A stretch of 64,000 bases of DNA from Methylophilus sp. TWE2. Its GTDB lineage: Bacteria > Pseudomonadota > Gammaproteobacteria > Burkholderiales > Methylophilaceae. Every line of letters starts with the position of its first letter. The first letter of the stretch is position 1. The stretch lies in the NCBI RefSeq assembly GCF_001183865.1, contig NZ_CP012020.1, positions 806,001-870,000 of the forward strand, read 5' to 3'. The notes below the pieces were generated by a model. That model saw nothing but the letters and a program-made list of their open reading frames with translations, was not told where the DNA came from and ran no database searches. Position numbers and translations under genes: made by a program. Positions 1-10,800 of this stretch are shown in pieces.

Positions 1-206
1 TTGACCGCGCTGACACCAGTGAAATCGCCTATACCGTCTCCCGCTACCGCGTAAAACCAGTGCAATCACAAGGCAAGCAGGTGCGTAATATTTCTGCAGA
101 TATCAATATCCAGGACATCGATCAGTTCTTGCGCGGCCTGCCCAATATTGCCCCGGTCAGGCTGCAAGAGACCGCGCAATATACCTTGCTGGATAGCCAG
201 AAATAG
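1..206 (+). CDS. FecR-type anti-sigma factor, C-terminal fragment (cut by window start)
   Basis: Reading from base 3 gives about 67 codons ending in TAG at 204-206. The fragment carries the end of a FecR protein: a TVSRYR stretch followed by a short alpha/beta domain ending QYTLLDSQK. This matches the same place in the two complete FecR proteins of the window (DTLSRYR and the domain after it). It is the periplasmic C-terminal part that contacts the receptor's signalling domain in FecR families. No receptor gene follows it; the next gene is a new fecI 43 bp away, so this unit has either lost its receptor or serves one elsewhere. Confidence 0.8.
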   Translation, partial: DRADTSEIAYTVSRYRVKPVQSQGKQVRNISADINIQDIDQFLRGLPNIAPVRLQETAQYTLLDSQK

Positions 207-249
207 CGCGGATAAAGAGCGTTGTAAAAGCATTAGGAATGCATTAGCG

Positions 250-771
250 ATGAACTCCTTGATTGAATGGCATGGCATCAATTTAAGATGGGCGTATTGC
301 GAGCTCTTGCCTGCCATCTATCACGACATCCGTTGCCGTCACAAGGCTTACGACATCCTGCATGACGCCTTGTTGAAGTTTGCCATTTCCCCTGCAACCA
401 CCCATCTCGAAAAACCGCACGCTTATCTGCGGGTCATCGCCCATAATCTGGTCAACGAAGACCGCAAGTTTAATAAAAGACTCATTACATTCTCCAGCGA
501 TGAGTTTGATTTGACGGCCTTTTTGGAAGACCCAACCAGGGCAGCGCCGTCACCCGAGGAACTGACCTCACTCAAGCAACGGCTGGAAGCCTTGCAACGC
601 GTCATCAACCGTCTTCCACCCAAATGCCGCGAGGCGTTCTGGTTATATCGCATCGATCAACGTTCCCTCAAGGAGATTGCTGATCAGTTATCCATTAGCG
701 TGAATATGGTGTCACGGCATATCACCCGCGCCATGCTCGATTTAACCCGGTTGCAAGACCAGGTATTGTAA
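250..771 (+). CDS. FecI-family ECF RNA polymerase sigma factor
   Basis: A 173-residue cytoplasmic sigma factor with region 2 near residues 20-65 (AYDILHDALLKF) and region 4 near 110-165 (LPPKCREAFW, then a helix-turn-helix with SISVNMVSRH). These are hallmarks of FecI-like ECF sigma factors, which direct transcription of a TonB-dependent receptor when the receptor reports bound ligand. The start is ATG 250, because the paralogue at 34599 then has exactly the same length and the same start-to-Trp spacing. It lies 2 bp before fecR and forms an operon with fecR and the receptor at 1857. Assignment to the family is firm; target promoters are not visible. Confidence 0.92.
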   Translation: MNSLIEWHGINLRWAYCELLPAIYHDIRCRHKAYDILHDALLKFAISPATTHLEKPHAYLRVIAHNLVNEDRKFNKRLITFSSDEFDLTAFLEDPTRAAPSPEELTSLKQRLEALQRVINRLPPKCREAFWLYRIDQRSLKEIADQLSISVNMVSRHITRAMLDLTRLQDQVL

Positions 772-773
772 CC

Positions 774-1778
774 ATGCCGCCTAGCCATACCGATAAACTG
801 CGCGAAGTCGCGATTGGCTGGTTTATCCGCATTAAAGATGCCGAGGCAGATGACCCTTTAAGAACAAAGTTCGAACAGTGGTTAATGGCAAGTGCAGCCC
901 ATCAGCAAGCCTATGCAGATGTGACGAAAGTGTGGTCGTCTTTTGATTCCACCCCAGCGCTTGAAAAGCTGGCGGATATCGCCGACCAGGATGCTTTTTT
1001 TCAACAATCAACCCGCACAAAAAGAATCAAAAATGTCGTTGCTGGCGCAATCGCCGCAGTTGCGATTGGGATGGGTGGCGTGCTCGGCTTTCAAACCTGG
1101 CACGCCCAACCTGTAATGCAAATGGTCGCCCAGGTCGAGGTTGGCCAAGTACAGTCACAACGCCTCGAAGACGGCACGCTGATGACCATGAATACCGGCA
1201 CCGATATTGAAGTCACCTATTACCGTGACCGGCGCCTGGTCACGCTCAAGCGCGGCGAGGCCATTTTTGAAGTCGCACGCGATGAAAGCAGGCCCTTCAT
1301 CATTGATAGCGGCAAGACCAAGATCACAGTGCTGGGCACCCGTTTTGCCGTCAACCGTCTGCAAAAACTGGTGCGTGTCAGTGTCGATCACGGCACCGTC
1401 AAGGTTGAACCGCAGTCTGTCGGGGACGCGACTCTAGCAAGTGCATTGATACTGCATGATGGCGAAGTAGCAGAAGTGAAACAAGACGCTCCCAAACCCG
1501 TACGTTCGCATCACCAAGCCTCTGATGCATTTGCCTTCGAAAAAGGCATGGTCGTCTTTGAACAAGCCGATTTAGATGAAATTGCAGAAACCTTGTCCAG
1601 GTACCGTAAGCTGCCGTTAATTGCAGAAGCGCCGGTGTCCGGCAAGGTGCATATTTCTTCCATGCTCAAAACCAATGCCATTGAAACCTTCATCCACCAG
1701 ATGCCGGAAATGGCACCGGTGCAGATTGTACCCACCGCAACAGCCACCCTCATCAAAAGCAACTCTGTAAAAAAATAA
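774..1778 (+). CDS. FecR-family anti-sigma/sigma regulator
   Basis: A 334-residue single-pass inner-membrane protein. Residues 10-55 form the cytoplasmic N-terminal domain (FIRIKDAEADDPLR, FEQWLMAS, HQQAYADV). One membrane helix spans about 88-107, and the periplasmic FecR domain follows with VTVLGTRFAV-like and VSVDHGTVKVEP motifs. The family transmits the receptor's ligand signal to the cognate FecI by holding or activating it. It starts 2 bp after fecI and ends 78 bp before the chosen receptor start, so the three genes form a fecI-fecR-fecA-type operon. The C-terminal DTLSRYR-like motif (ETLSRYR) is shared with the other FecR proteins here. Confidence 0.93.
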   Translation: MPPSHTDKLREVAIGWFIRIKDAEADDPLRTKFEQWLMASAAHQQAYADVTKVWSSFDSTPALEKLADIADQDAFFQQSTRTKRIKNVVAGAIAAVAIGMGGVLGFQTWHAQPVMQMVAQVEVGQVQSQRLEDGTLMTMNTGTDIEVTYYRDRRLVTLKRGEAIFEVARDESRPFIIDSGKTKITVLGTRFAVNRLQKLVRVSVDHGTVKVEPQSVGDATLASALILHDGEVAEVKQDAPKPVRSHHQASDAFAFEKGMVVFEQADLDEIAETLSRYRKLPLIAEAPVSGKVHISSMLKTNAIETFIHQMPEMAPVQIVPTATATLIKSNSVKK

Positions 1779-1856
1779 TAAGATTCAAAAATCGACATCA
1801 CAATATTGCCCGCCCAAAGCGTCATGGCACTAACAAGACGAATTCAGGGATGGGCA

Positions 1857-4800
1857 ATGGCACAGAGGATCACACATAAACACAGCCTAGTAGCATGGGC
1901 TGTGTTATCAACAATCAGCAGTAGTGAAGCTGTTTTGCACCCGTTGTACGCAGCCGAACTCAATACCAATGTGCCTACTGCCAGCGAAACTGGCGGCTTC
2001 CCGGTGCAAATCAATTTACCTGCACAACCCCTAAATCAATCCATCAGGCAGTTAGCCAATCAAACGGGCTTGAGTATTTCTTTTGATAGCGAGCTCACCA
2101 AAAACAAAACCGCTCCAGCCGTGAAGGGTTTCCTCTCCCCACAAGAGGCTTTAAAGAAAGTGCTGCAAGGTAGCGGGTTGCAACTGAATATCAGTGGTGA
2201 TTCTGCGGTCATCAAACCCGAGCCAGAGAAAACCTCCCAATCTCTCAAACTAGATGCGATTGAAGTCCGTGCTAAACGCTTCTATGAAGTCGGTCCGCTG
2301 CCAGGGCTTGGTCTGACGAAAGAGGAAATTCCAGGCAATGTTCAGAGTATTTCTGCGAAAGAGATCAAGGAAGCGCATTCGTTGAGCTTGACTGATCTTA
2401 TGAATCGCAAGCTGCAATCAGTGACAGTCAATGATTACCAAGGCAATCCATTTCAAATGGATGTGCAATACCGTGGTTTTACTGCGGGACCTCAAATTGG
2501 TATGCCTCAAGGGTTATCAGTGTTTTTAGATGGTATTCGTGTGAATGAGCCATTTGGTGATGTCGTTAACTGGGACATGATTCCCATGAACGCTCTGGCT
2601 GGTGTTGATGTATTTCCAGGGTCTAATCCGATTTTTGGTTTAAATACTCTTGGTGGTGCATTTTCCTTGAAAACCAAAGATGGTTTTAACAATGCAGGTG
2701 TTGATGCTGACGTGCTAACAGGTTCTTTTGGACGCAAGCAGTTACAAGTTGAAGGCGGGTGGAACAACGGCACCATAGGTTTATTTGCTGCCGGTAATTT
2801 CTTCATGGAAGATGGCTGGCGCAAAAATTCACCAAGCAAAGTAAATCAATTATTCACTAAGGCCAGCTTTCGAGGTGAAAAACTTGATTTAAATCTGAGC
2901 ACATTGCTGGTTGCCAATGATCTGGTTGGCAATGGTCTGATTCCCAGTGAAATGTATGACAGAAGTCGTAATGATATCTTTTCAGCACCGGATGAAACAA
3001 AGAACAGATTGCAGCAATTTCAATTGTCAGGAAGCTACTTCGTCAATGATAACTTTACTATCACTGGGCAAGTTTATCGGAGAGACAGTGACAGAAAAGG
3101 GATTGGAGCAGATGTATTTACTGATTACGATCAAGATTTACCAGCAAGAAGATTGTTAGCAGGTACTGGTGAGCAGTTCACCTGTCTATTTAATAGTAAT
3201 GGGGCTGCTAGGGCCAATGGGGTTCCAGATTACTATGTGATTCAAACGGATGCGAGTACTGGTTTTGATATTTATGGAACTCAATTTTTTAATGATTCTC
3301 AAGGTTACAATGGGCCAATAAGTCATGCACAGTTTGAAACCGATTACGCGCAATATAAAAATATAGAGCTTCCGCAAGAGTTTTTAACGGCTTACCAATA
3401 TCTTTTTAATCAATTTAAGAATTTTGAACAAACACAGAGATATAACCGAGATAATACGCCTTCCCCTCCATTAGCAGGAAATATTACGCCTGAGTTTAAT
3501 AATGAAGCTTCGTATAGAACTATTTTCTCAGCCTTGAATGGAAGTGGCGCGAATCCTGTTGGATTCAATATAAATGTCATAAATTATGGCGATGAGTATT
3601 TCTACACCGCCCCTAAAGATGCAAATGGTAACCCTGTGCTTGATGTAAATGGGGATCCTGTAATTTATAAAAATTACGTATTTGTTTCTGCACCTTCAAA
3701 TAATGAGCAGTGTCGAGCTTCGCAAGATGATGTAGCAGTAACTAATGTTCCTGGTGGAGGTGCATTAACTTATGACGTCAATGGACGGCCGGTTTATGTG
3801 GATGGTGCAGGGCGAGGAGGTACTGGTGTGGTGGAAGGTACGCCAACAGGCATTATCAATAAAAACAATATTAAGCAATTAACAGATGGTGCTTCGTTTC
3901 AACTTAACTGGAATTTTGAACATCACAAGTTTATGGTCGGCGCATCAATTGATGCAGCTGGTGCCAGTTATGAAAATACCAGTCAACTGGGCTTTCTTGA
4001 TGCTAACCGGAATGTGTATCTGGATCCTGCACAGGCCCATCCTCAATTTGGCGGCGCATTTATTCAATCCCGTAATAATGATTTCGAAGGTACTAATACA
4101 ACTAAGAGTATTTATTTCAGCGAAACGTGGACACCGGTTGATTCTGTCCATTTGAATTTCAGTGGACGGTATAACTTTACAAAAGCAAAAAATAAAATTG
4201 CTGCAAGATATGGCTTACTTGGAAATGTACCTATTGGCGACATGGTTGGGTTGCCTGATACCAAAGATATATGTAATGGGAATTGCGTAGCTGACCCTAA
4301 TCTGCCAAACGCAGTAGTTGATCCTAATCCGCCAACCACTGGATATAGGGCACTCAATATTACAACTCCTTTAGATCCAGCCGAAACTGAAAAATTTTCT
4401 TTCTATTCGTTTAACCCATCCATTGGTGGCACATGGCAAGTAAATGAAAAACTTAATGTTTTCGCGAATGTTGCCCAAGGCACAAGAACTCCAAGTGTGA
4501 TCGAATTAGGCTGTGCTTTAGATAAAACACCTGTCTTGATTTCAGCAAACGCAAATCCCAATGATCCAAATAATTATCGATATAAAAGTGTTTTTGAGAA
4601 CCGGACTTGTACGCTACCCACAACATTGTCAGGCGACCCATATTTGCCTCAGATCAGATCAACCAGTTATGACATAGGTATGCGTGGAACTTTTACCGAA
4701 AATATTCAATGGAATTTAGGTGCGTATCAGACTGACCTTAAGGATGATATTTACTTCGTGAGTGTAGCGGGTGGAGCAGGTGGAGGCTCGGGATTTTTTG

Positions 4801-5492
4801 ACACCATTGGTAATACGCGTCGACGTGGTTTGGAAGCGGGGTTAAGTGGGCGAATGGACAGATGGAGGTTTGGCGTCAATTATGCATTAACAGATGCTAC
4901 ATTTCAAAACGGCTTTGAAATGATTAGTAACAACAACAGTAGCGCCAGAATTGTGGATGGAGATCGTACGGGCATTATAATTGTTGAAAAAGGTGACCGA
5001 ATGCCAGGAGTTTCTTTGCACAATTTAAATGCATCCGTTAATTACGAAGTCACGGATAAATGGACTATAGGCTTAAGTACTGTTGCGCATTCAGATAGCT
5101 TTGTAAGAGGTAATGAAAATAATGAGCACCGGCAAGGCGCAATTCGAACCATCACCTACACTGATCCAGTAACGAACCTGCAGAGGTTGATTCAAACACC
5201 GCCCACCAGAAACCCTGGCAAAGTTGATGGATATGCAGTTGTGAATTTTCAGACAAGTTATAGATTCAATAAAGAGTGGACTGCAACGATGATTGTTAAC
5301 AATCTACTGGATAAAGAATATTTTTCAGCTGGACGCTTGGGAGTAAATCCATTTTCACCAAGTATCAATGGTGCGATTGGGCCAGATGGTTACAACCACA
5401 ACTCTGATGACTGGCTCAGTACCAACTTTATTGCGCCGGGCGCACCACGTGGAGTGTGGTTTAGCTTGAATTGGCATTTTGTACCTGACTAG
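1857..5492 (+). CDS. TonB-dependent outer membrane receptor with STN signalling domain (copy 1)
   Basis: A FecA-type transducer of about 1211 residues. In order it has a signal peptide (residues 1-33, ending YAAE), an STN domain (about 50-120) that talks to FecR, a TonB-box-like DAIEVRA at about 133-139, a plug domain and a long beta-barrel. ATG 1857 is chosen because AGGGA lies 6 bp upstream and a signal peptide follows at once; TTG 1806 and ATG 1824 are in frame but poorly supported. The plug is nearly identical to copies 2 and 3, while extracellular loops (roughly 3060-3800, AT-rich) differ. Conserved Cys pairs sit in those loops. The chain ends NWHFVPD rather than in an aromatic residue. 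The substrate is unknown. Confidence 0.93.
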   Translation: MAQRITHKHSLVAWAVLSTISSSEAVLHPLYAAELNTNVPTASETGGFPVQINLPAQPLNQSIRQLANQTGLSISFDSELTKNKTAPAVKGFLSPQEALKKVLQGSGLQLNISGDSAVIKPEPEKTSQSLKLDAIEVRAKRFYEVGPLPGLGLTKEEIPGNVQSISAKEIKEAHSLSLTDLMNRKLQSVTVNDYQGNPFQMDVQYRGFTAGPQIGMPQGLSVFLDGIRVNEPFGDVVNWDMIPMNALAGVDVFPGSNPIFGLNTLGGAFSLKTKDGFNNAGVDADVLTGSFGRKQLQVEGGWNNGTIGLFAAGNFFMEDGWRKNSPSKVNQLFTKASFRGEKLDLNLSTLLVANDLVGNGLIPSEMYDRSRNDIFSAPDETKNRLQQFQLSGSYFVNDNFTITGQVYRRDSDRKGIGADVFTDYDQDLPARRLLAGTGEQFTCLFNSNGAARANGVPDYYVIQTDASTGFDIYGTQFFNDSQGYNGPISHAQFETDYAQYKNIELPQEFLTAYQYLFNQFKNFEQTQRYNRDNTPSPPLAGNITPEFNNEASYRTIFSALNGSGANPVGFNINVINYGDEYFYTAPKDANGNPVLDVNGDPVIYKNYVFVSAPSNNEQCRASQDDVAVTNVPGGGALTYDVNGRPVYVDGAGRGGTGVVEGTPTGIINKNNIKQLTDGASFQLNWNFEHHKFMVGASIDAAGASYENTSQLGFLDANRNVYLDPAQAHPQFGGAFIQSRNNDFEGTNTTKSIYFSETWTPVDSVHLNFSGRYNFTKAKNKIAARYGLLGNVPIGDMVGLPDTKDICNGNCVADPNLPNAVVDPNPPTTGYRALNITTPLDPAETEKFSFYSFNPSIGGTWQVNEKLNVFANVAQGTRTPSVIELGCALDKTPVLISANANPNDPNNYRYKSVFENRTCTLPTTLSGDPYLPQIRSTSYDIGMRGTFTENIQWNLGAYQTDLKDDIYFVSVAGGAGGGSGFFDTIGNTRRRGLEAGLSGRMDRWRFGVNYALTDATFQNGFEMISNNNSSARIVDGDRTGIIIVEKGDRMPGVSLHNLNASVNYEVTDKWTIGLSTVAHSDSFVRGNENNEHRQGAIRTITYTDPVTNLQRLIQTPPTRNPGKVDGYAVVNFQTSYRFNKEWTATMIVNNLLDKEYFSAGRLGVNPFSPSINGAIGPDGYNHNSDDWLSTNFIAPGAPRGVWFSLNWHFVPD

Positions 5493-5522
5493 ATATTTAG
5501 GCAGGGATGTTCGGGTCACCCA

Positions 5523-7505
5523 TTAAGTCTTGGATATCAGTAACTCTTCCAACGCTTTTCTGACCTTGAGTATGGCGCTATCCCAGTCTCCTACATTTGC
5601 CTGTCTGAAGAGGCGGGCGGTGGGGTACCAAGGCGTATCTTCTCTGTCCAGCATCCAGCGGTAGTCTGGTAAATAAGAGATTAATATCCAGACATTTTTA
5701 CCCATTGCGCCTGCCAGATGTGCCACTGAAGTATCTACGCTGATGACCAAGTCGAGGCAGTCCACCATGGCTGCGGTATCAGAAAAATCGTTTAATTCCT
5801 CATGGTATTGCTGTATGTGGTCTAGTTTCGAGAGAGCAATTTTGTCTTGTTCCCGGACTTCTTTTTGCAGGGAGTAAAAGGTTACCGGCAAATCAAGAAT
5901 AGGCGCTAATTGCTTTAATCTCAGGCTACGATCATGATCTTTTTTGTGGTCTTTTGAGCCAGACCAAACCAGCCCAACTTTTAATGAATTGCTTGCGTAA
6001 GCAAATTTTCTTTGCCAATAATCCCTTTTGAATGGATCAGAAAAAAAGTAAGGAATCTTGTTGGGAATGGTTTCAACGGTTGTTTTAAACGCCAATGGCA
6101 AGCTCATGATGGGGCAGTGTAAGTCAAACTCCTCAACCTTCTCATCATTCCTGACAATTCTGGCATTGAGACCCATCGTTTTAATCATTGTGTAAAGTGC
6201 ATTAGGCACTTTTAAAACAACTTTTGCACCGAGTTTTTCAACCAAGGGAACATAACGGCAAAATTGGATAAAGTCGCCTAATCCCTGCTCAGGATAAATA
6301 TACAAAATTTTATCGGTGATGGACTCCTGCCCCAGCCATAAGGGTTGCTCATAGATTGGGTAAGAGCCTTTTAGGTCTTGTTTGTAACGGCGATACTCAT
6401 ATAACTGCCAGCCTTCTTCATACTCTCCTTTTAGGATTTTAAGTAGTGCTTTGTTCCAATGTGGATCCGCCATGTCAGGATTCAATTCAATGGCTCTATC
6501 ATAGTTTTGTAGAGCCTCATCAAAATTTCCCTTACCTAGCATGGCAAGGCCACGATTTACATAAGGGCCAGCAGAGTCTGGAACGAGCGCCATGGCTTTT
6601 TCATATCCCACAATCGCGTCATCAAAACGTTTAAGTTCCTGAAGAACATTACTCATCCCATTATGGGGGAAAGGCGAAAGTGAGTTAAGTGCGATGGCTT
6701 TTTCATAGCTTATTAAGGCTTCGTCAAATTTTTTTAGCTCCATTAAGACGTTGCCTTGGCCGTTATATGCAAAAGAATAATTAGGATTTATTGCAATGGC
6801 TTTTTGAAAGCAAGCTAGTGCTTCTTCAAATCGTTTCAGTGTGATGAAAACATTCCCACAATTGTTATAAGCATCCACATAATCGTTTTTTAAGGAGAAT
6901 GCATTCGTGTAACTGTCTACAGCATCATGGTATCGATTGAGCTCTTTAAGAACTACTCCGCGATTGTAGTATGCCTCTGCATGACGCGGATTTAAACTGA
7001 TGGCATGCTCGTAACTCGTAAGCGCTTCCTGATATTTTTTGAGCTCTTTAAGCACATTGCCACGATTATTGTAAGCATTCGTATAATTTGATTTTAATGC
7101 GATTGCTTTGTCGTAATCACTGAGTGCTTCGTCATGCTTGCCATATTTTTCATGCAAAATTCCTCGGTTGTAATAGCCTTCTGCATAGTTGTTATTTAAA
7201 GCAATCGCTTTGTTGTAGTCACTATAAGCCTCGTCAAACCGGTTAAGTGCAAACAAGGCTGCTCCACGGTTCCCATAAGCAGTAAATTGGTTTGGGTCTA
7301 TGCTCAGCGACTTTTCTACGTACTCTAATCCTGCTTCAAAACGGCCTTGTTGAAATTCAATCATTGCCAGGTTATTCAATAGGCGAGAGTTGGTTGAGTA
7401 AGCCGCCATCAAGGTGAGATATAGATTCTTTGCCTCATTTATCTTTCCACTTTTGTGGAGATGCAAGGCCTGAATAAACTGTTGATTTTGTTGTAAATCA
7501 TTCAT
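5523..7505 (-). CDS. TPR-repeat protein with C-terminal glycosyltransferase-like domain
   Basis: A 660-residue protein on the opposite strand between two receptor genes. Residues 1-370 hold about ten TPR units of the form AYNNRGNVLKELKKYEEALxSYEKAI. The C-terminal 270 residues contain YPEQGLGDFIQFCRY, GLVWSGS and DLVISVDTSVAHLAGAMG, features of the family-9/41-like glycosyltransferase fold that often follows TPRs. No signal peptide is visible, so it is probably cytoplasmic. The start ATG 7505 has an AGGGG-like site. Such proteins are thought to glycosylate proteins or act on surface glycans; the acceptor here is unknown. It converges on receptor copy 1 with only 30 bp between stops. Confidence 0.8.
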   Translation of the reverse strand: MNDLQQNQQFIQALHLHKSGKINEAKNLYLTLMAAYSTNSRLLNNLAMIEFQQGRFEAGLEYVEKSLSIDPNQFTAYGNRGAALFALNRFDEAYSDYNKAIALNNNYAEGYYNRGILHEKYGKHDEALSDYDKAIALKSNYTNAYNNRGNVLKELKKYQEALTSYEHAISLNPRHAEAYYNRGVVLKELNRYHDAVDSYTNAFSLKNDYVDAYNNCGNVFITLKRFEEALACFQKAIAINPNYSFAYNGQGNVLMELKKFDEALISYEKAIALNSLSPFPHNGMSNVLQELKRFDDAIVGYEKAMALVPDSAGPYVNRGLAMLGKGNFDEALQNYDRAIELNPDMADPHWNKALLKILKGEYEEGWQLYEYRRYKQDLKGSYPIYEQPLWLGQESITDKILYIYPEQGLGDFIQFCRYVPLVEKLGAKVVLKVPNALYTMIKTMGLNARIVRNDEKVEEFDLHCPIMSLPLAFKTTVETIPNKIPYFFSDPFKRDYWQRKFAYASNSLKVGLVWSGSKDHKKDHDRSLRLKQLAPILDLPVTFYSLQKEVREQDKIALSKLDHIQQYHEELNDFSDTAAMVDCLDLVISVDTSVAHLAGAMGKNVWILISYLPDYRWMLDREDTPWYPTARLFRQANVGDWDSAILKVRKALEELLISKT

Positions 7506-7834
7506 CTGGCACCCCTAATCACTGGATAAGAAATTGACTACCTATTTTTAGTTTTATGTGTGTAAGAGCGTTTTGTCAATATTAAAAACTCCCAGCTATT
7601 TGTAACATTCGTAAGTCTTTATCTCAACCTTTCAACTGCATATTAAAAAACACCTGCCCCCACGGCTACCTTAATTAGTGCCGTTGCAACATCCTTCAGC
7701 AAGGGAGTTTTCGCCTCAACCAAGCCTAATTTGGTTCTTCATATCACGCAGGAAAAAAATCACAAATGTAAATATTTGTTACCAACATCAGGTTTTTGCT
7801 TCGCTCACAGATGAGTCATAGACAGGAGAGGACT
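7506..7834. other. Divergent intergenic region between the TPR protein and receptor copy 2
   Basis: About 330 bp, AT-rich in its left half, which must hold the promoters of both flanking genes. No fecI-fecR pair precedes receptor copy 2, unlike copies 1 and 3. I see no convincing sigma-70 pair, terminator or repeat. An AGGAG site at 7824-7828 decides the receptor start. An ECF promoter is expected here but could not be identified by eye. Confidence 0.5.
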
Positions 7835-10800
7835 GTGAGTACGCATAAGAAATTGAAGAGAAGAGGAATACACACTGCGTTAGCTGCTTTAAGTGTGATG
7901 GCATCGCAAGCAGTGTGGGCAGAAGCATTAAATACCCAGTTGCCTAAACAACAGGAGGAAAGCTTTAGTGTGCCCGTTAATGTTGATATTCCAGCGCAGC
8001 CATTGGCGAATTCATTGCATGACCTTGGCAAGGCCACGGGTATGAATATTTCATTCCCCAATGACGTTGTCTCTGGCAAAACCGCACCTGAAGTGCGTGG
8101 CCGGATGACGCGCAAAGAAGCGCTGCAACGCGTGTTGGGCGAGAGTGGTCTCGTACCTAAAGTTGAAGGCAATAACATCTTCATCCAAAAACCGCCTAAA
8201 GAAGCCAAAAAAGATGTTCAGCTTGATAGGGTTGAAGTCCGTGCTAAACGCTTTTATGAAGTGGGTCCGCTACCTGGCTTGGGATTAACCAAGGAGGAAA
8301 TCCCAGGCAATGTACAAAGTATTTCTGCGAAAGAAATTAAAGAGGCTCATTCGTTAAGTATCACTGACTTGATGAACCGTAAGTTGCAATCAGTGACGGT
8401 GAATGATTACCAGGGGAACCCATTTCAAATGGATGTGCAGTATCGTGGTTTTACAGCAGGGCCCCAGATTGGTACGCCGCAAGGTTTGTCAGTGTTTATT
8501 GATGGTATTCGCGTGAATGAACCTTTTGGTGATGTAGTGAACTGGGACATGATTCCAATGAATGCCTTAGCCAGTGTGGATGTTTTCCCCGGCTCTAATC
8601 CAATCTTTGGTTTGAATACCTTGGGAGGTGCATTTTCCCTTAAAACCAAAGATGGTTTTAATAATGCTGGTGCTGATGTTGATATTCTGACTGGCTCTTT
8701 TGGGCGTAAACAGTTGCAGCTTGAAGGTGGGTGGAACAACGGAACTGTTGGTTTATTTGCAGCAGGTAATTTCTTTTTGGAGGATGGCTGGCGCAAGAAC
8801 TCGCCAAGCAGGGTGAACCAGTTATTCACCAAAGGCAGTTTTCGTGGGGATAACCTAGATCTGAATTTGAGTACTTTGTTGGTGCAAACCGACTTGACTG
8901 GCAATGGCTTGTTACCAACGAATGAGTACGAACAAAATCGGGATGGGGTATATACGAGCCCAGATGTCACTAAAAACACATTAGGTCAATTTCAGCTATC
9001 GGGCAGTTATTTTGTTAACGATAAATTTACCATTACTGGTCAGGTCTATCATCGCAATAGCAAGCGTAAGCAGAAAAGCGGAGATGTTTTTACTGACTAT
9101 GAGAGTGACCTATTGGCCAGAAGAAGGCCTGGCATTAATGCCCTTACGGGGACGCCAGAGGAGTATGCCTGTTTATTTAGTAGTACCGGCCTTGCAGCAG
9201 AGTATGGTGTTCCGGATTACTATCTAGTCCCTGTTATCTTAGATTCAGCGGGTAATCCGGATTTTTCTACATCAGCATTCATGACGGATATGTTTCTGGA
9301 TGCAACCCCAGGCGTGCTGGACAACGGTAACTATTCCAGTCTTCGTAATGCGCAGATAGATAATGCTGGTTATCTTCAAACGTATAAAACAGTGCTTAAT
9401 TACTACAAAAATTTCTACGAAAGTGCATTTTACAATCGGACCAATGGAACCTTGAATGGCCCAACGGGTGAGGGGCCTACTGTAACTTATGGTTATGGCA
9501 ATGATCCCGAGTATAGGGTCGGAACAGCACTTTGGGATTCAGGAGGATACCTCCAGAATGTTGATGGAGTCATGCTCACGACTGAGAATTACTATAATCA
9601 GGTAAGTGGTAACGTGATTACCCGATATTATGTTTTACCATTGGCCGCCACAAATTTCGATAACTGTAATGAAACACAATTAACTAATAACGCTACAGGT
9701 AGCAATCCAGGCGGCAATGCCTACACCTATCCTGATCCAAATGGTGGCCCATTCCCAACAACAGTTGATGGAGTCGCCACTGGGCAAACTGGTGTGGTAG
9801 ATGGTACACCTACAGGTATTATTACCAATAACCAGATTGATCAAATTGTCGATGGCTTTTCCTTCCAGTTAAACTGGAATCTCGACCAGCATAAGTTTAT
9901 GGTCGGAGCATCTTTAGATTCCGCAAGGGCTGACTATACTAATGAGCAGCAACTTGCATTTATTAATGCCAATCGTGAAGTTTACCTGGATCCATCCCAG
10001 GCACATCCGCAGTTTGCCGGTGCATTTGAGCCGATAGCCAATAATAATTTTGACGGTACTAGCATCACTAAGAGTTTGTATTTCAGTGATACCTGGACCC
10101 CTGTTGAAACTTTGCATTTTACTGCTGCTGGCCGTTATAACCAGACGCGAGTCAAAAATACCATTGCAGCGCGGTATGGCGTAGGCGCATACCAGATTGG
10201 TGATTTAATCGCGATCCCTGATAACTACAATATTTGCCCAAACGGTGATTGCACAGGGATAGAAACCAACTATCGTTTACCCGAAATTCTCAATGCGTTG
10301 GATACGGCAGAAACTGAAAAATTTACTTACTATTCTTTTAACCCATCATTAGGAATGACTTGGCAGGCAAAAGAGAATCTGAATTTTTTTGCCAATATTG
10401 CTCAAGGTACAAGGACACCAAGTGTCATTGAGTTGGGGTGCGCATATGATGACACCCCCGTCCCGGGGCTAGGTGGCGCGCTTGGACCTCGCAGCATTGT
10501 AGAAAACCGGTTTTGCTCACTACCTACCACCTTGTCTGGCGATCCATTCCTCAAGCAAATTAGGGCCACTACGTATGACATTGGTTTGCGCGGAACGATT
10601 GGCGAAAATATGCAGTGGAATCTCGGCGCATATCAGACCGATCTTAGAAACGATATTTACTTTATTGCAGTAGGCTCCCCGGGGCAGGGTTTTTTTGACA
10701 ATGTAGGCAGAACCCGCCGTAGAGGTCTTGAGGCTGGGCTTTCTGGTCGAAAAGATAGGATGCGCTTCAGTTTGAATTATGCACTGACCGAAGCGACTTT

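Noticed and set aside
7796..7834. TTG 7796 or ATG 7811 as start of receptor copy 2
   Set aside because: Both place charged residues before the signal peptide and lack a ribosome site, whereas GTG 7835 has AGGAG and a perfect signal peptide.
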